DNA of 64,000 nucleotides from Talinum fruticosum (Eukaryota; Streptophyta; Magnoliopsida; Caryophyllales; Talinaceae). Under the pieces are notes generated by a model. That model worked only from the letters and a program-made list of their open reading frames with translations. It was not told the origin of the DNA and searched no databases. Position 1 is the stretch's first letter, and every line of letters starts with the position of its first letter. Below are positions 34,615-46,981 of the stretch, piece by piece. The translations under genes and the position numbers were made by a program. The stretch is from the NCBI GenBank assembly GCA_021018815.1, contig JAITYX010000011.1, forward strand, positions 5,284,501 through 5,348,500, written 5' to 3'.

Positions 34615-37600
34615 TGTAACACCCCAAAAACCCCCTGGGAGTATTACATCGCCAAAGTTCCTTAGAGGAACTCCCAAGGCTCTTTCTGGTGTTGGTTTGG
34701 CATGTCTAAACTCAACTTAAAAGTAATACCTAGGTGGTTTTCCCAAAAGAATATGAGATTCTCTAAAAATTTCGGCAGAGTTCCGTTTGTAACATGGACT
34801 AACCCATAGGCTTAAAGCCTTAAAATCCTGCATAAAAAGCATAATAAAACTCGACGAGCCACACGCTCGGAGTATACAACTCAACGGCCACATGCCGGAG
34901 TTCAACCAATCATGCGGTAAAACTTAAAACAATCTAACTTAAAACAATCTAACTGGTTACTATACATTTGGTACAACTATATGCACTAAATTACAAGTAC
35001 AATACTTAGAAACATAAGGAATGCACATCCGCGATTCAAATCGCGCAGACAACTAGCAAACGGCAATCAACGGGGTCCGAGAATAAGCTAAGCAGCACAC
35101 ACACTCGAGAATGCACTCGCAACACCGGGAGGGGGAATTTGTGGGGGTGAGCAATAATCAACGGGCTCACCGGAGTCTTATACCCTTAAAATGGAAATTC
35201 TTTATACATAATACTCATAATAATGGAATCTGCGAAAGCATAATAATGTAATACAAATCTATATACTTTCAATAAAATCACTTGCAGTGGAAAGATCGGA
35301 ACTCTTTTAATCCTTCAAAAGTACAGTTTCACATTCATAAACAATTCTTTTCGGGTTGAATCAACTTTTCGGGCCTTCGAGGATTCGAACTAGCACTTCT
35401 TTCATCTCAGGGCGCGACCCCGACAAAAAGGCTCCGGGACCTATCTTCGGGAAGTCTCGGGCGGGCATCCCGCCTCTGCAGGACCCCTATTAGAACCCTT
35501 CCCTCAAAGTTTCTAGCTGGGCGTCCCTCGGTTCGAACACTTCGGTATGCTAAACGATCCGTAGCTCGTCGATTCAAAACTCTTTGCACATTCTCATTCA
35601 TCACATTCACTTCACAACTTTCTCAATCGATTTGGTATTAAGGAAGGCATGACACCACGTGTCACCCTTATAAATTCACTTTCTCAAATCAGCTTTGCTT
35701 CTTTAAAACATAATCACGTTCGAAAGGTAGTTCTCAAGAAGTTGCATTCAAGAATCATTCACGTAAAATACAAAACTCCTTTCGAAACTATTTTTGAGCA
35801 TGACGTAAAGCAATCACATAGCACGAATAATCTCCATTCAATGCAAGCATTCATTCTCAACTCTTTTCCAACTATGCCTTTCTCAATTCATCGGTTTAAT
35901 ACGATCGATTCCAATTTCGAGTCACAATAACCACAAGTAGATATTACTTAATTCAACGTTCTCACTTTCTCACCATTCTCTATTTTTGCTTCAACCCTTC
36001 ATTCTACAACTCTACTTTATAAGTCAACTTCCTTTGCTCATATTCAGCCATATAACTCCTAATCTCACTTTATCACTTAAATTGCTTGATGCTAAGCTCG
36101 TCTTCCAACTTAATTTCAGCTCAAGGCTTACATAGATTTCAACTCAACCTAACCTTAACATTCCCGGTTCAGCCTCAAATTCCCAAATTCCCATTTTATG
36201 TCTCTATCTTATTACTCGACTCTTGTTTGTCCATCCTTAGATATAAAACTCTTAATCACTTTTCATTATTCAATTTCCGTTAGCTTTGCTTATTTTCACG
36301 CTCGGTTCAACCTTGAGGATTTAATTACTTTTCGAACTCAATTAATCTCACAATCACCCATTTCTCACTTACTTGTCCCAATTGCGCATTACTCAATACG
36401 AATTCATACTCCTCTTTATACTTCGACGTACCATTCCCCAATGTTCGTAATTAGCTCTTAATACCGCAGGTTCAAGAATCTCTAAGACTTAATTAGCTCA
36501 TAATTCATGTCCATGTCCCAACTCTTCATCCTTAATAGTTAATCGAAACTTCAATGCTACTCAATTGACCTATGCAATCTAACCTCTTCGGAATCAGCAT
36601 GCTCCAATGCAACCTTAAGTAACTATTAAATCTCTTTGAAGTTCCCAACTTAATTACGCTAGTTAACCCAAGTATCTCCTTTTATTTCACGATTCAGCCC
36701 TCTCAATTCCTCAAATACATTCTAAGCTCTTATTCAATCTTACGACGATTAGGTGCTGTTCCGCAATACTGGATACTCAATACGGATACTCAACGCTCGA
36801 GCACAAATTCAATAATCACATAACACATTCAACATTCACAACAAATCCATTTGGGTTTCGAAATTATTAATAGTTTAGAGTATAAGACTACCCACCTCGG
36901 ATTCTCGGGTTTGGAATTGATCGAATTGCTTGCTGTCTCTCGCTCTGCGTTCGGTTGCGTTAGGTTTCGGGGACTCTCGCTTCCTCTCGCTTACGGTTCG
37001 GCGGTTCCGGTTTTCTGCCGCCCCTCGGTCCAGGCCCTCACGCGTCCGCCGCCGGTCTTTCCCCCTTACCGCCGTTGCTTTTCCTCGGTCCCCGACCTCT
37101 CGGACTCCGCTCGCGTCTGTCTCTGTTTCGGGTTTCTCCTCCGCCCCTCATTCCGTCCCTTCACTCGCCGCCCACTTGCGTCCCTCGGCTGCCGCCTTCG
37201 GGTCTGCGGTGGTTGCCAGCCACCCCTTGGTTTCCTCGACCCTTATACCGCTCGCCTTCTCTCTCGTCTCTGCGCTCGGTCTTCCCTCTTCCCTTCTTCC
37301 TTAGTTCCGTTTCTTCCCCTTTTCACCTTCCCGAGCCCCCGCTCTCCCTCGCCCGCCGGTCGCTCGCCATTCGGGCGGGCCACCGACTTTTGCTCCTGCT
37401 CCCGCACGCGCTCTCTCTCTCTGCGCGTTTTGCGGCGCTGTCCCTCTCCTCTGCTCCTCCGTTTCCCTTGCGGGTGCCGGCCGCCTTCCCTCCGTTCGCC
37501 GCTCGGCTTGCCGGCCTCCGACGTCGGCTCCAGGTCCCGCGTACCCTCTTTCTCTCTCTCTGTGTTTCACCCGCCCGCTTCCCCTTTCTTTCCTTCTTGC

Positions 37601-38037
37601 TCTGCTTCTACTCTTTCTTTCCCCGACCCCCTCCTTCTTTTCCTGCCTCTCTCTCTCTCCACTGCTTAATTGGCGGTTCCTGTTCCTAATTGGGCCCCCA
37701 AATAGGCTTAATTATCTCTTCATAATTCGGTGAAAATAACCACCGGCCCATAGACGACAAGTCCATATCTCCTCCCTTCCGTCCTCTTACACGATTGCGT
37801 CCTAACTTATTTTAATATGTCGGCCACGACAATTTTTAATCACCCGACGGTTCAGCTCGGATGAAAAAGGAAGGCAATTTCCTTGATTTTATTTATTCGC
37901 CACCAGCCTCCAAAGGAATTCTAACGTAATATGTCCGCCAGTAAATAAAATCAGCCACTCAACCCCTCTAGTTGCGGGAAAAATACTCAATAATTCTATG
38001 CTTTTCATCTGCTTTCTTTAAAATTCCGGGTATTACA
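34615..38037. mobile_element. Nested long solo LTR (3423 bp), TGTAACACCCC...GGGTATTACA
   Basis: Starts TGTAACACCCC, ends CCGGGTATTACA, and is flanked by a perfect 5-bp duplication CTAAA (34610-34614 and 38038-38042). Its start contains AAATTTCGGCAGAG and related sequence that also occurs, reversed, at 58800-58900 inside the hAT element. The right third (36900-37690) is GC- and CT-rich. No pol or gag is visible, so it is called a solo LTR, although a non-autonomous element of another type cannot be excluded. Confidence 0.75.
36900..37690 (+). repeat. CT-rich, strand-skewed tract with artefactual long ORFs
   Basis: The + strand is dominated by C and T with CTC, CGC and CCGT runs. Overlapping open frames of 272, 204 and 124 residues appear because this composition lacks stops; their products are Ser/Arg/Pro/Leu low complexity with no motif. 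It lies inside the LTR 34615-38037, probably near its transcribed leader. I do not call a gene. Confidence 0.8.
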
Positions 38038-38544
38038 CTAAACTCAGCTAATGATAGCAAAATCATGCGGATATCCATCGAAATCTAGTATAAATAGGTC
38101 TAATTAGCGAGAAAATTTGGGCCCAAAAACTTGTTTCGATAACTTTCTCTCTCTTCCGCACTCTGACCACCAGCACCATTTTGGCCACTCCTACAGCCAA
38201 AAACTGAACTCTTCAATCGACCATAACCGACTATAACCGAGCCATAATTCTTCACCACATTGCATCGAACCGGAATCATCTTTCCGACCATCCTTCGGCC
38301 ACCCGATCACCGGAAAACCGCCTCCAAAACCACCCTGTTCACCAACTTTTCACCACCATCTCTCATCTTTATCTACTCTCCCTCTCACCTTCGGCCACCT
38401 TCTACGAGCTCCGGCCAGCATCACTCCGGCGGCCAGCCCCTCTAACGCCGCCGACCACTCATCACCGGCCTACCACCGCCCACAAAACCTTCTAAAATAA
38501 CCAAAACTCCAAAACCTCCAAACACATTAAACCACCAAACAAAC

Positions 38545-40131
38545 CGAAGACTCGGACACTCTGCTCAACGCATTTATGAGTTGTATTAAAAGAATCGGAT
38601 ATAAGAATCTCTTATTTATAGAGTTTTGATTCTAAGGCATTCTCCGCACTTTAGAAACTTTTACGAGTGATATAGTTCATTTATTCTAAGTGATACGAGC
38701 ATTTACTTCATGTATTTCTTGCTCATCTCTTAGTGACTCGAGAAAACTAATATGAGTGTCTCACTCGGTTACGAGTCCCTCATTGCTTAAATTTATCGCA
38801 TGCTTGATTAGACTAGTATTCCGCTCTTATCGACTTCATGTTATAAGTTCTATTCTGTTATAGTCAGCGCGTCTAGTCTGAATTATGCTTAGTCTATATC
38901 AAGTTATTTTACTCGACATTGTTTACGTAACTTGATTCTTCGATTAGACTAAGTCGGATGGAATTTTGAGTATCATGGATATTGGACTCGGAAAATTCCA
39001 CTCTCTTTCGACTCGGATAATTAGTTGCTTAAACATCGTAATTATTTTATTATCTGTGTCTAATCTTGGACCAAAGTATTTTATACTTTGAGAACCAAAA
39101 TTAATTTACTTTTGTAGGTTATTCAAACGAGGTTACACTTTTCAAAATACAAAAGTAACCTGGCTTCAAAACGTCAAATCACCAGCGAGACATGGCTTTT
39201 CATCTTCTCTGTACTCAGTCCCGGAAGATTGTGTTAGGGCTGTCTGTTTCCAAACTGGAAAAGCTGGAACACCAAGCTTAACGGTGGTTTCCACCCTATT
39301 CTTCAAGACACCGCCGAGTGGTTTTGAGACTTCCAAGAGAGTTAAGCTGTTGTCCAACGTTCATATCACAACGGATACTTTCCGAGTGACTCGGAAAGTC
39401 ATTATCAACGGTCACAAAGAACTCTCGGTCATCGGATGAAGATAACGGCTACTCTGCCTGGTCATCTATAAATAGAAGCCGACTAACGGGACTTGAAGAT
39501 TGCCGAACTTATTGTTAATACACATACTTGAGCAAAGTCGTTGTATTTACTTTTAATCTTCTACTTACAACTCCCACTCTGTAATTCATTACTTTATGAG
39601 TTGTAAGGTCTTGTACTTAGTTACAAACACTTTCTTACTTTCTCTGTAAGGTCCCTTAACTAAGTTGTAAAGGATTAACTCAGCTTAGTTGTCCCTAACT
39701 GTAAGGGTTATCTCAGCTAGGAAGTACTAGATCGGATAAGGGAATTTCCGAGTCTAGGAAAACTTGTAAAGAGTTGTCTAAGGGAGCAACTCGGGTTCGG
39801 TCGGTCTACGGTATTTTGTGGACTCAAAATAGTGGATTTGACTTCTGCTTGGATTAGCACGGTCCGTGGTTTTCTGCCCCGGGAGGGTTTCCACGTAATC
39901 TCTAAGTGTTTACTTTCCGAGTTCATTCTAGACTCGGACTGTCTCAAAGCCTTTGTTTAATTTGCCACTTGACTCTAGGCGGCATTTCGAGTCCATACTT
40001 TTCGACTCGATTTTGACTCGGAATCCATTTACGTATCTTATTTGGCAAAAGAGTTTGAATTTCTACGAAAATCCTCCACCACCCTATTTACCCCCTCTAG
40101 GGTGACTCGGACTCTCCCGAGCAAACCTTCA
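38545..40131 (+). mobile_element. Solo LTR, SIRE/Maximus-like copia family (1587 bp)
   Basis: Starts CGAAGACTCGG and ends AAACCTTCA, flanked by a perfect 5-bp duplication CAAAC (38540-38544 and 40132-40136). A TATA box (TATAAATA) is at 39467-39474. It is homologous to the minus-strand copy at 5166-7272. Like that copy it begins CG rather than TG; the partial LTR at 49098 begins TG. It is nested in the solo LTR 33934-42208. Confidence 0.85.
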
Positions 40132-42208
40132 CAAACCTTCCTTGCTTCCACCACCCACGGCCAGCCACCACCCGACCACCGATCGGAAACCGACCTGCCG
40201 CCACTGCGGATGCCGGCGGCAACCACCCGAGCACCACCACTACAGCCACCAAGCGTGCACACACACACACACTCTCTCTCTCTCTCCTTTATGCCCTAAA
40301 ATCCATCTTTCTCAAAAAACCCACCACCACCACCACCGCCACTCGCCACTGCCGCCACAAGCCACCACCAAGCACCGGCAGCATCGCCAACCATCGGGGC
40401 ACCACCCTGCAGCAACCGGATTCCACCAACAACCACCACCTTTGCTTCTATTGACTTCCTTAGGTAAAAACCCTAACCCTAAAGATTATATTAACCTAAT
40501 TTAGCATTTAAATTAAATAAACTTAGATAAAATCTGAAATTTACCTGGAAGTATAATCGGATTAGTAAAAAGGAAAATTTAATTATGCATGCAGGTTTTA
40601 GTTTAAACAACTATTGTGATTAAGTAATTTTAGAAAGAATAAAAATGGTATAATAATGTTAATTAGTTCATTATAAAAGGAATTCATGTTTAATTTAGCT
40701 ATAATAACCACTTAAAATTTGCATGCATGTTAAGTGAAAATTAGTAGTATGTTAATACATGTATGATTGTAAATTAAACCTTACATGCATGTTAAGTAAA
40801 GAATTAGTAGCATGTTAATACATGAATAAACAATATTAGTTCATAAAAAAGGATTGATATACTAAAGATTAATTAGTTATTATGTGCATGTTTAATGATA
40901 AACAAAATATTGACCTAACTTAAAGTGACTTGTTAAGCATGCTTAATGAAATTAGTAATTAAACTAGTAATAACATGAAAATAGTATTTGAGTGCATGTT
41001 TAAATAACTAAATCCTAATGCACGCTTAATAAAATTCATACATAAACTAGTAATCACATGTTAAAATAATACATGATAATAATAGCTTGTAAATTAGGCA
41101 AATAAACTAGTAATCACCTAATGAATAAATGCATGTTTAATAACTTGTAAATTAGCTAAGCTAAAGTTATTAAAATGCATGTTTAAATTCCATAAGTAAT
41201 TCATGTTAAAAACTATTTACATTCATAAAATGACCTAGCTAATCACAAAAACATAAGGCATGAACAACTATTCATAAGACATAAATCATGTCAATTATCA
41301 TAAACTCAAGAGATAAGGTTATTATTAACAAACAAACCAAGTAATGTAAATTCTTATTAATGAAATGTATCTTAAAACTCTATTTTAAGGGCCATCAAAT
41401 CAACGTCCGTTCGGGTCTTGTGCAAAGATCACCAAAAATAGATATACCATCAGCACCATCAGGTACGTTCATCGGTTATGCCTTTCAAGTTTTCATTCAA
41501 AAATCAAGGCCGGATATGGCCGCCATTAATAACCAACAAAGAATCATTTGCAAACAATATTTGCCATATAAAAGTGGAACCGCCCATTGATACTTCACCA
41601 TTGTTCAAAGTCGGCACACCGTAACTGCGCCGCACCAACTGGACTTCCCGATCGGTTTAAGTGTGTACACATTTAGGGAAATTCGATGATCACAAGGGTA
41701 ACCACATAGATAATCAATTAGCAATCGTTTTAAGTTATTCTCTCTCCTCATTTATAAAGTGAATTGAAATGCACGTGCTCAACCCAAATATTTCTAACTT
41801 ATATTTTACTCGCATAATAATGAGCGTATTAAGTTTTGACTCACATTGCGAAAATATTTTCTTGTTTTGTTTTAGGTAATTTTCGGAAGTCCCGGACGGT
41901 AAATATTCGGACGTAGCGGCTCACAGGGAGACCTGTTGGTTGGTTTAGGGGTTAGAAACGTTGGCTGTCACTTAAGAATCATGTCTGTTACCACCGTTTG
42001 TAAATATTCATAAGTTTCGGTTGTATCTTTTATTAGTTGCCTATCGCTAAGTTATATTTACATTCTTAACATTATCAAACAAAGCCTTGCCCTGTCCATG
42101 GACAAGGGCGGCGGTAACGACTCCCTTACCTTCCTTTTCGCTGCACTAATCATCGGCTAGCGGCTTGTTTAGTCCAAAACCAGGTGATTACGGGATGGGG
42201 GCATTACA

Positions 42209-43190
42209 AGATTCCAAGGCCATACACCTATCAAGATTTTGTCTGCGAATCCACCGATCTCCGAGCTATATTGAGTAGTGATTCAACTTTACCTATCTCC
42301 CTTGAGATATTCGAAATTTGTTGCTACTCCATGTACTCAAACTATTGATAACTACGAGTAATTTTCTCGGTTGTGCTTGTCGTATTGGACGTCCAAGCTT
42401 CCCTCACCATTTGTTCACAATCTCCTTCCTCCACCCAGAATTTCTCGAAGCGAAAGTGCTTTCTTGGCTTTCAAATATGCCTGCTCGGTGGGTGCTGTGC
42501 AAAGAAAGATTACTGAGTGGTTGGATTTATATCGTGTTTGGTTCCCCATACTAGTTTTTAGGAATTTCACACTCCATTTGTCATACCCACAAAACGGTCC
42601 AAGTGCTCACATAAGAAACAACCCTCAATATTTCCCTTTTTCCAAGTGTACCATGCACCCACATAGCCTAAATCTCTTAAGTTATAGTCGTGGAGGGCTT
42701 CGCGAAATTCATCCATAACTCGTTGTTCTCTAATAACCCCGACTTTTTTTCTATGGAAAGTAGCCAATGGAAGTCTCCCCTACCAACATGGGAATAAAGG
42801 AATCTCCAACCCTATCTCGGAGCAAACTCTAAGTGCACCGTTTATTATGGCCTTCTAACCAACCATAAATTTCATAAAGTGCATAACCACTTCATCACCT
42901 TCCATAATATCTCCTAGGATGTGGTTGTGGTCACTATAAATTAAGGTGAAGTCTATACCATCGTGCCGGTAGATAGCTAGCCTGCCCAATTGTTCTCTAC
43001 TATTCACGGGGTAAGGGTTCTTTAAGCCAAAGTTATAACCCAACCTCTCTATTCTACAAGTAGAATACATCATTTTAGAGAGGAAAATGATGTCCGGGGT
43101 AAGTTTCCTGCTCCAATTATGGAGCGCTTGAACTGCCGGGGTTGCCACACCCCTACGGTTCCCGCACAACAACCTTATTATGCTCGGTGG
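42209..43190 (-). pseudogene. LINE ORF2 piece: AP-endonuclease domain
   Basis: Reads leftwards CGNRRGVATPAVQALHNWSR with PDIIFLSKMM (43060-43170), SREQLGRLAIYRHDGIDFTL (42950-43010), then FREALHDYNLRDLGYVGAWY and TWKKGN with LDRFVG (42585-42720). This is the endonuclease core of plant L1 ORF2, with the N-terminal Asn-Arg-Arg-Gly strand and the DLGYxGxxYTW motif. Towards 42209 it passes into the linker before the RT. Frameshifts are present. The LTR at 33934-42208 interrupts the frame at 42208. Confidence 0.85.
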
Positions 43191-43229
43191 GGCTGAGTCA
43201 AGTCGGCCTCTGCCTGCGTTGTAGCGTTT

Positions 43230-44245
43230 TGTTGCTTTTCTTCAACTACCTAGATCTTTTGTTCTCTTCCTTTGCCTCTTAGCATGTCTGAAACCTTGCG
43301 CTTACCAGCATCGGTACCCACTTTATCAATGACCATTTGGCCTCTATCCTCATGAGCTTTTCCATTCCCAGTACTTGTGTCTTTTCTCTTAGGGTTGCCA
43401 TGTTCAAATTCTAGCTTTGTCATCAATCTACTCCCACCGCCCTCCCCCTTAGTTCCAACAGTTTCCTTCTCTCCTCCTACTAGTTATCTTCCACCCTTCT
43501 TCTCTTTCTCTTTATTGGCGATCCCTGCAACTTTACACTATACTCGTAGTTCCTCTTCTAGGGTGTACCCATCATAATCATCATAGCCCTTGTTACTATG
43601 GCCAATGAGTTCACAAGCATAGCAATAATTAGGTAGTTTGACATACTTTAGATTGATCCATTTTTTTACCGTCAATCGTAATGTGCATTTCTCGACATAG
43701 AGGCTTGGATATGTCAACATCAACCCTAATCTTTCGATATTTCAATGATGCTAGAACATCTTCTTCATCAGCCTCTAAGAAAGTTCCAAGCTTTGATCCC
43801 AATAATTCGAGTGAATGTAAATGTTTTTGTTTCATCGATAGGTCACATATTTTGATCTAGAAATGAGCACAATTGAACTGCATCTCCAATGGAGGGACAT
43901 CCACATCCATCTACTTCAATAATAATACATGACCGTCAAAAGACCATGGGCCATCATTGAGAACCGTCTCTTTATCGGAGAGACAGAAAAACTCGAAGGA
44001 AAAAGGTTTTTATTGAAGTCCTCGATGATGATGATGCTTTTTGAGGGCTTCCTAATATTTTTAAAGGTTGTCTTCATTTCCTCGGGATTGAAGTACTTCT
44101 TGGTCAGGAGTTTTCCAATCAAACACAACAATATTTGTTCATTGATTTTCTTAGATTCCGGTTCATCAAAATCAATAATTTCCTCCTTTTACGTAGTCAA
44201 TTGTAATATGCTCAAGTCCGAGCTTAGTTTAGTCGCCATGGTAAC
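43230..44245 (-). pseudogene. LINE ORF1 (gag-like, DUF4283/zinc-knuckle type), decayed
   Basis: A start-like MATKLSSDLSI lies at about 44240. Next come SKSIIIIEDFNKNLFPSSFS (43960-44040), LGTFLEADEEDVLASLKYRK (43730-43790), IRVDVDISKPLCREMHITID and a degenerate zinc knuckle YCYACELIGHSNKG near 43590-43630, where the last Cys is replaced. A Lys/Ser-rich tail follows. The layout fits the plant L1 ORF1 gag-like protein. Several frameshifts and stops are seen. Confidence 0.75.
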
Positions 44246-44460
44246 AAACCCTAGGAAGACTGACTTTAGAATAGAACTGTTATGCGGTGAGGGTCTAGAA
44301 GTAAAGAACATGATTCCCATGTTATGGGGAGGGAAAACATCTACAGCGAGACGATGGGAGTCGACAAAAGTCCTGTAGCAAAGGACATGGACTCTGCACT
44401 ACAATGGTGCAAACGCGATTTCTAGGGTTTTCCTTGTGCCGCTAGAGAGGAGAGACTAAG

Positions 44461-44890
44461 GATTGATTATATCTTTTTGAAATTTATTATGTAGTTGAAG
44501 TGAGAATGTTTCATTCTATTTTATTAGATGTATGATTTTTAGTTATATGCATCGCTCTTTAAATTATTGTTGTTATTTTGACATAATTTATTTTTTTGTG
44601 CATAATAATATGAAGAGGGCGCACACACATATCTCATACTTCAATGTTTGGGCTATTGGATTAGTCAATTAATTATTTTGGGCAGATAAAATGACACATC
44701 TTGGAGTCTAAAATAATACAAATGTTGGAAATGCTTCAAAGAGAGAGTGAAATAATCTTTTTACCCCTCATATTTTTGTTCCACATAGAAAGACTGAAAA
44801 ATTTTTTTAGGTTTTTGTACATCTCTCTTTTCTTGGTTATCTCGCTCTTCTTTGCAAAATCTATGTGCATTCATTGCATTCATATCATTA
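44461..44890. other. Unassigned AT-rich gap between LINE and copia element
   Basis: About 430 bp with no supported gene or terminal repeat. The upstream part may include the LINE target site. Confidence 0.6.
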
Positions 44891-46415
44891 ACTCGAACCC
44901 GAAATGCACTAGAGGCCCTAAATGATCCTGAATGGGTAAAGGCCATGCAAGAGAAATTTAATCAATTTGAGAGAAACCAAGTTTGGACTTTGACCAAACG
45001 ACCTTCCGACCACCCTGTCATAGGAACCAAATGGGTTTTCAAGAACAAACTGGATGAGGATGGGTTGGTAGTCGGATATAAGGCTAGACTTGTGGCTCAA
45101 GGTTAAAATCAAGAAGATGGGATTGATTGTGGGGAAACCTTTGCACCGAGTTGCTAGGATTGAAGCAATTAGAATCCTATCGGCATTTGCATCAAGCATG
45201 AATATTAAGTTGTATCAAATGGATGTAAAATGTGCTTTTTGAATGGTTTCATTCAAGAGGAAGTCTATGTTGAGCAACCCCTGGATTTAAAAACTCAGAA
45301 TTTCCAAATCATGTTTTCAAGTTGCAAAAGGGTCTTTATGGTCTTAAACAAGCTCCCAGAGCTTGGTATGAAAGACCGAGCAGTTTCTTAGTTAAAAATG
45401 ATTTCAAAAGAGGGCAGATTGACAAAACTCTTTTCAAAAAAACCAAGGGGAAAGACTTTATTATTGCTCAGATTTATGTTGACGATATAATCTTTGGAGC
45501 TACTAATGAAAATCTATGTCGAGATTTTTCTAAGTTAATGAGATAGGAATTCCACATGAGCATGATGAGAGAGCTCAATTTCTTTCTTGGTCTACAAATC
45601 AAACAAGATAAACATGGCATCTATGTCCATCAATCTAAGTACACCAAAGAGGTGCTTGAAGAAGTACGAACTTCAAATGCAAAACATGCAGCAACATCAA
45701 TGAGTAGCGAGCATGAAACCGGACTCACACGAAAAAGGTAAAGCGAGTAGATTAGAAACTCTATCGAGGTATGATTGGATCTCTGCCATATCTTACATCC
45801 GAGTAGACGAGGCATTATGTTTAATTTATGTCTGTTTGCAAGATTCCAAGCTAATCCAAAAGAATCACATCTCACTGCGGTGAAGAGAATTTTCGGATAT
45901 CTTGTAGGCACTCCGAATCTAGGTCTATGGTTCTCAAGAGACTCGGAATTGACCCTCACCGCATACTTAGATGCCGACTATGCTGGATACAAGGTTGATA
46001 GAAAGAGCACATCAGGAGCATGCCAACTTCGGGTCAATCCCTTATATCTTGGCACTCAAAGAAGTAAAACTCAATAGCCCTATCAACCGATGAAGCTGAG
46101 TACATTGCGGCGGGACCATGCGAGTGCTCGGATTCTATGGATCAACACTTGAAAGATCTTGGACTCTCATTCAAATCAATTCCAATCAAGTGTGATAATC
46201 AAAGTGCAATCACCATCACTAAGAATCCAGTTCAACACTCAAAGACAAAGCATATTGAGGTTAGGTATCATTTTCGGAGAGATCATTCCGAGAAAGGTGA
46301 TATTGAACTTGAATTCATTCCTACGAAATTTCGGTTAGTCGATATTTTCACTAAACCACTTAGTAAGGATCAATTTTGTTTTATTAGGAATGAGCTTGGC
46401 ATGATAAATGCATGA
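44890..46415 (+). pseudogene. SIRE/Maximus-like copia polyprotein 3' part (RT and RNase H)
   Basis: The frame, broken by several shifts and stops, reads ALEALNDPEWVKAMQEK (about 44905), GTKWVFKNKLDEDGLVVGYK, LYGLKQAPRAWYERPSSFLV (45330-45390), QIYVDDIIFGATNENL (the YVDD catalytic box, 45470-45515), MSMMRELNFFLGLQIKQ (45556-45606), FQANPKESHLTAVKRIFGYL and DADYAGYKVDRKSTSG, then the C-terminal RNase H part KCDNQSAITITKNPVQHSKT and FIPTKFRLVDIFTKPLSKDQ. Gag, protease and integrase are absent upstream, so the element is 5'-truncated. Confidence 0.9.
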
Positions 46416-46816
46416 TTATGTGATTTTCTAAGTGAAATTGTCTTGCATGATTATGTGTTACATGTTTCCTTTCTTTGTTCTAATAAAAATTGGTTCGGTT
46501 AACCCGGTGAAACCGAGGTGGGAGTTATTATATGTTTGTGCTTTCGAGTCACTCGAAACTTTACTTGAAGTCGGACTCAGTTTTGAGAAAAATGGACTTC
46601 AAACTTCGAAATCATCTCTAGATTAGTGGAGAATTTCAGAAATTTCTTTTAAAATTTCTCCTTTTCTCTCTCTCTCTACCGCCTGCATCGATAAGTGAGC
46701 TAGTCGTTGGGAGAAAGATATTGGAATTCTAACCGTTGGAGACAGAACCGTCACACCTGTCCGAGGCGACCATTGGAGGTTTAGGTCGAACGAATATTGA
46801 AGGACATTTATTTCGC

Positions 46817-46824
46817 TATAAATA
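46817..46824 (+). promoter_or_regulatory. TATA box ahead of the env-like ORF
   Basis: TATAAATA in the context CGCTATAAATAGCATCCC lies about 165 bp before the ATG at 46982, followed by a CT-rich leader with a (CT)n run (about 46919-46940). A second promoter serving the env-like ORF is an inference. Confidence 0.4.
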
Positions 46825-46981
46825 GCATCCCTTTTCCTTCATTTCGCTACTTTACTCTCTGCTAACCTAATCTCTCGCATACTTACTCTTGCACTCAAAG
46901 GTCTCAGCACTCTCTATACTCTCTCTCTCTCTCTCTCTCGTTTCTTCGAAGCTCACTCTCTTTCATTTCAAAAATTCAGCC

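Larger units (their letters stand above)
33934..42208. mobile_element. Large solo LTR of a gypsy-type element, containing two nested solo LTRs
   Basis: Begins TGTAACAACCCGTCCC and ends GGGATGGGGGCATTACA, with a perfect 5-bp duplication AGATT on both sides (33929-33933 and 42209-42213), inside the LINE. Removing the nested LTRs (34615-38037 and 38545-40131) leaves about 3.26 kb, consistent with one long LTR. A TATA box (TATAAATA, 38089-38096) precedes a CCACC-rich stretch. No gag or pol was seen. LTRs of this length starting TGTAACA occur in Del/Tekay-type chromoviruses, but lineage is a guess. AT-rich parts (34370-34500, 40500-41350) carry no genes. Confidence 0.75.
27550..44460 (-). mobile_element. 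Complete but dead L1-type LINE (minus), split by three LTR insertions
   Basis: Five coding pieces read in the right order on the minus strand: ORF1 (44245-43230), endonuclease (43190-42209), RT fingers/palm (33933-32906), RT thumb and connection (31409-30739), then connection, zf-RVT and RNase H (28668-27629). Removing the LTR insertions leaves about 5 kb, a reasonable length for a plant L1. The insertions at 28669-30738 and 33934-42208 have recognisable 5-bp target duplications. The exact 5' end (near 44460) and 3' end (27550-27628) are estimates. Confidence 0.85.

Noticed and set aside
36851..37669. 272-codon open frame on the + strand
   Set aside because: Low-complexity Ser/Arg/Pro/Leu product inside a CT-rich LTR tract; overlapping frames are equally open; no motif.
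45630..45959. Minus-strand 109-codon frame
   Set aside because: Antisense of the copia RT/RNase H sequence.
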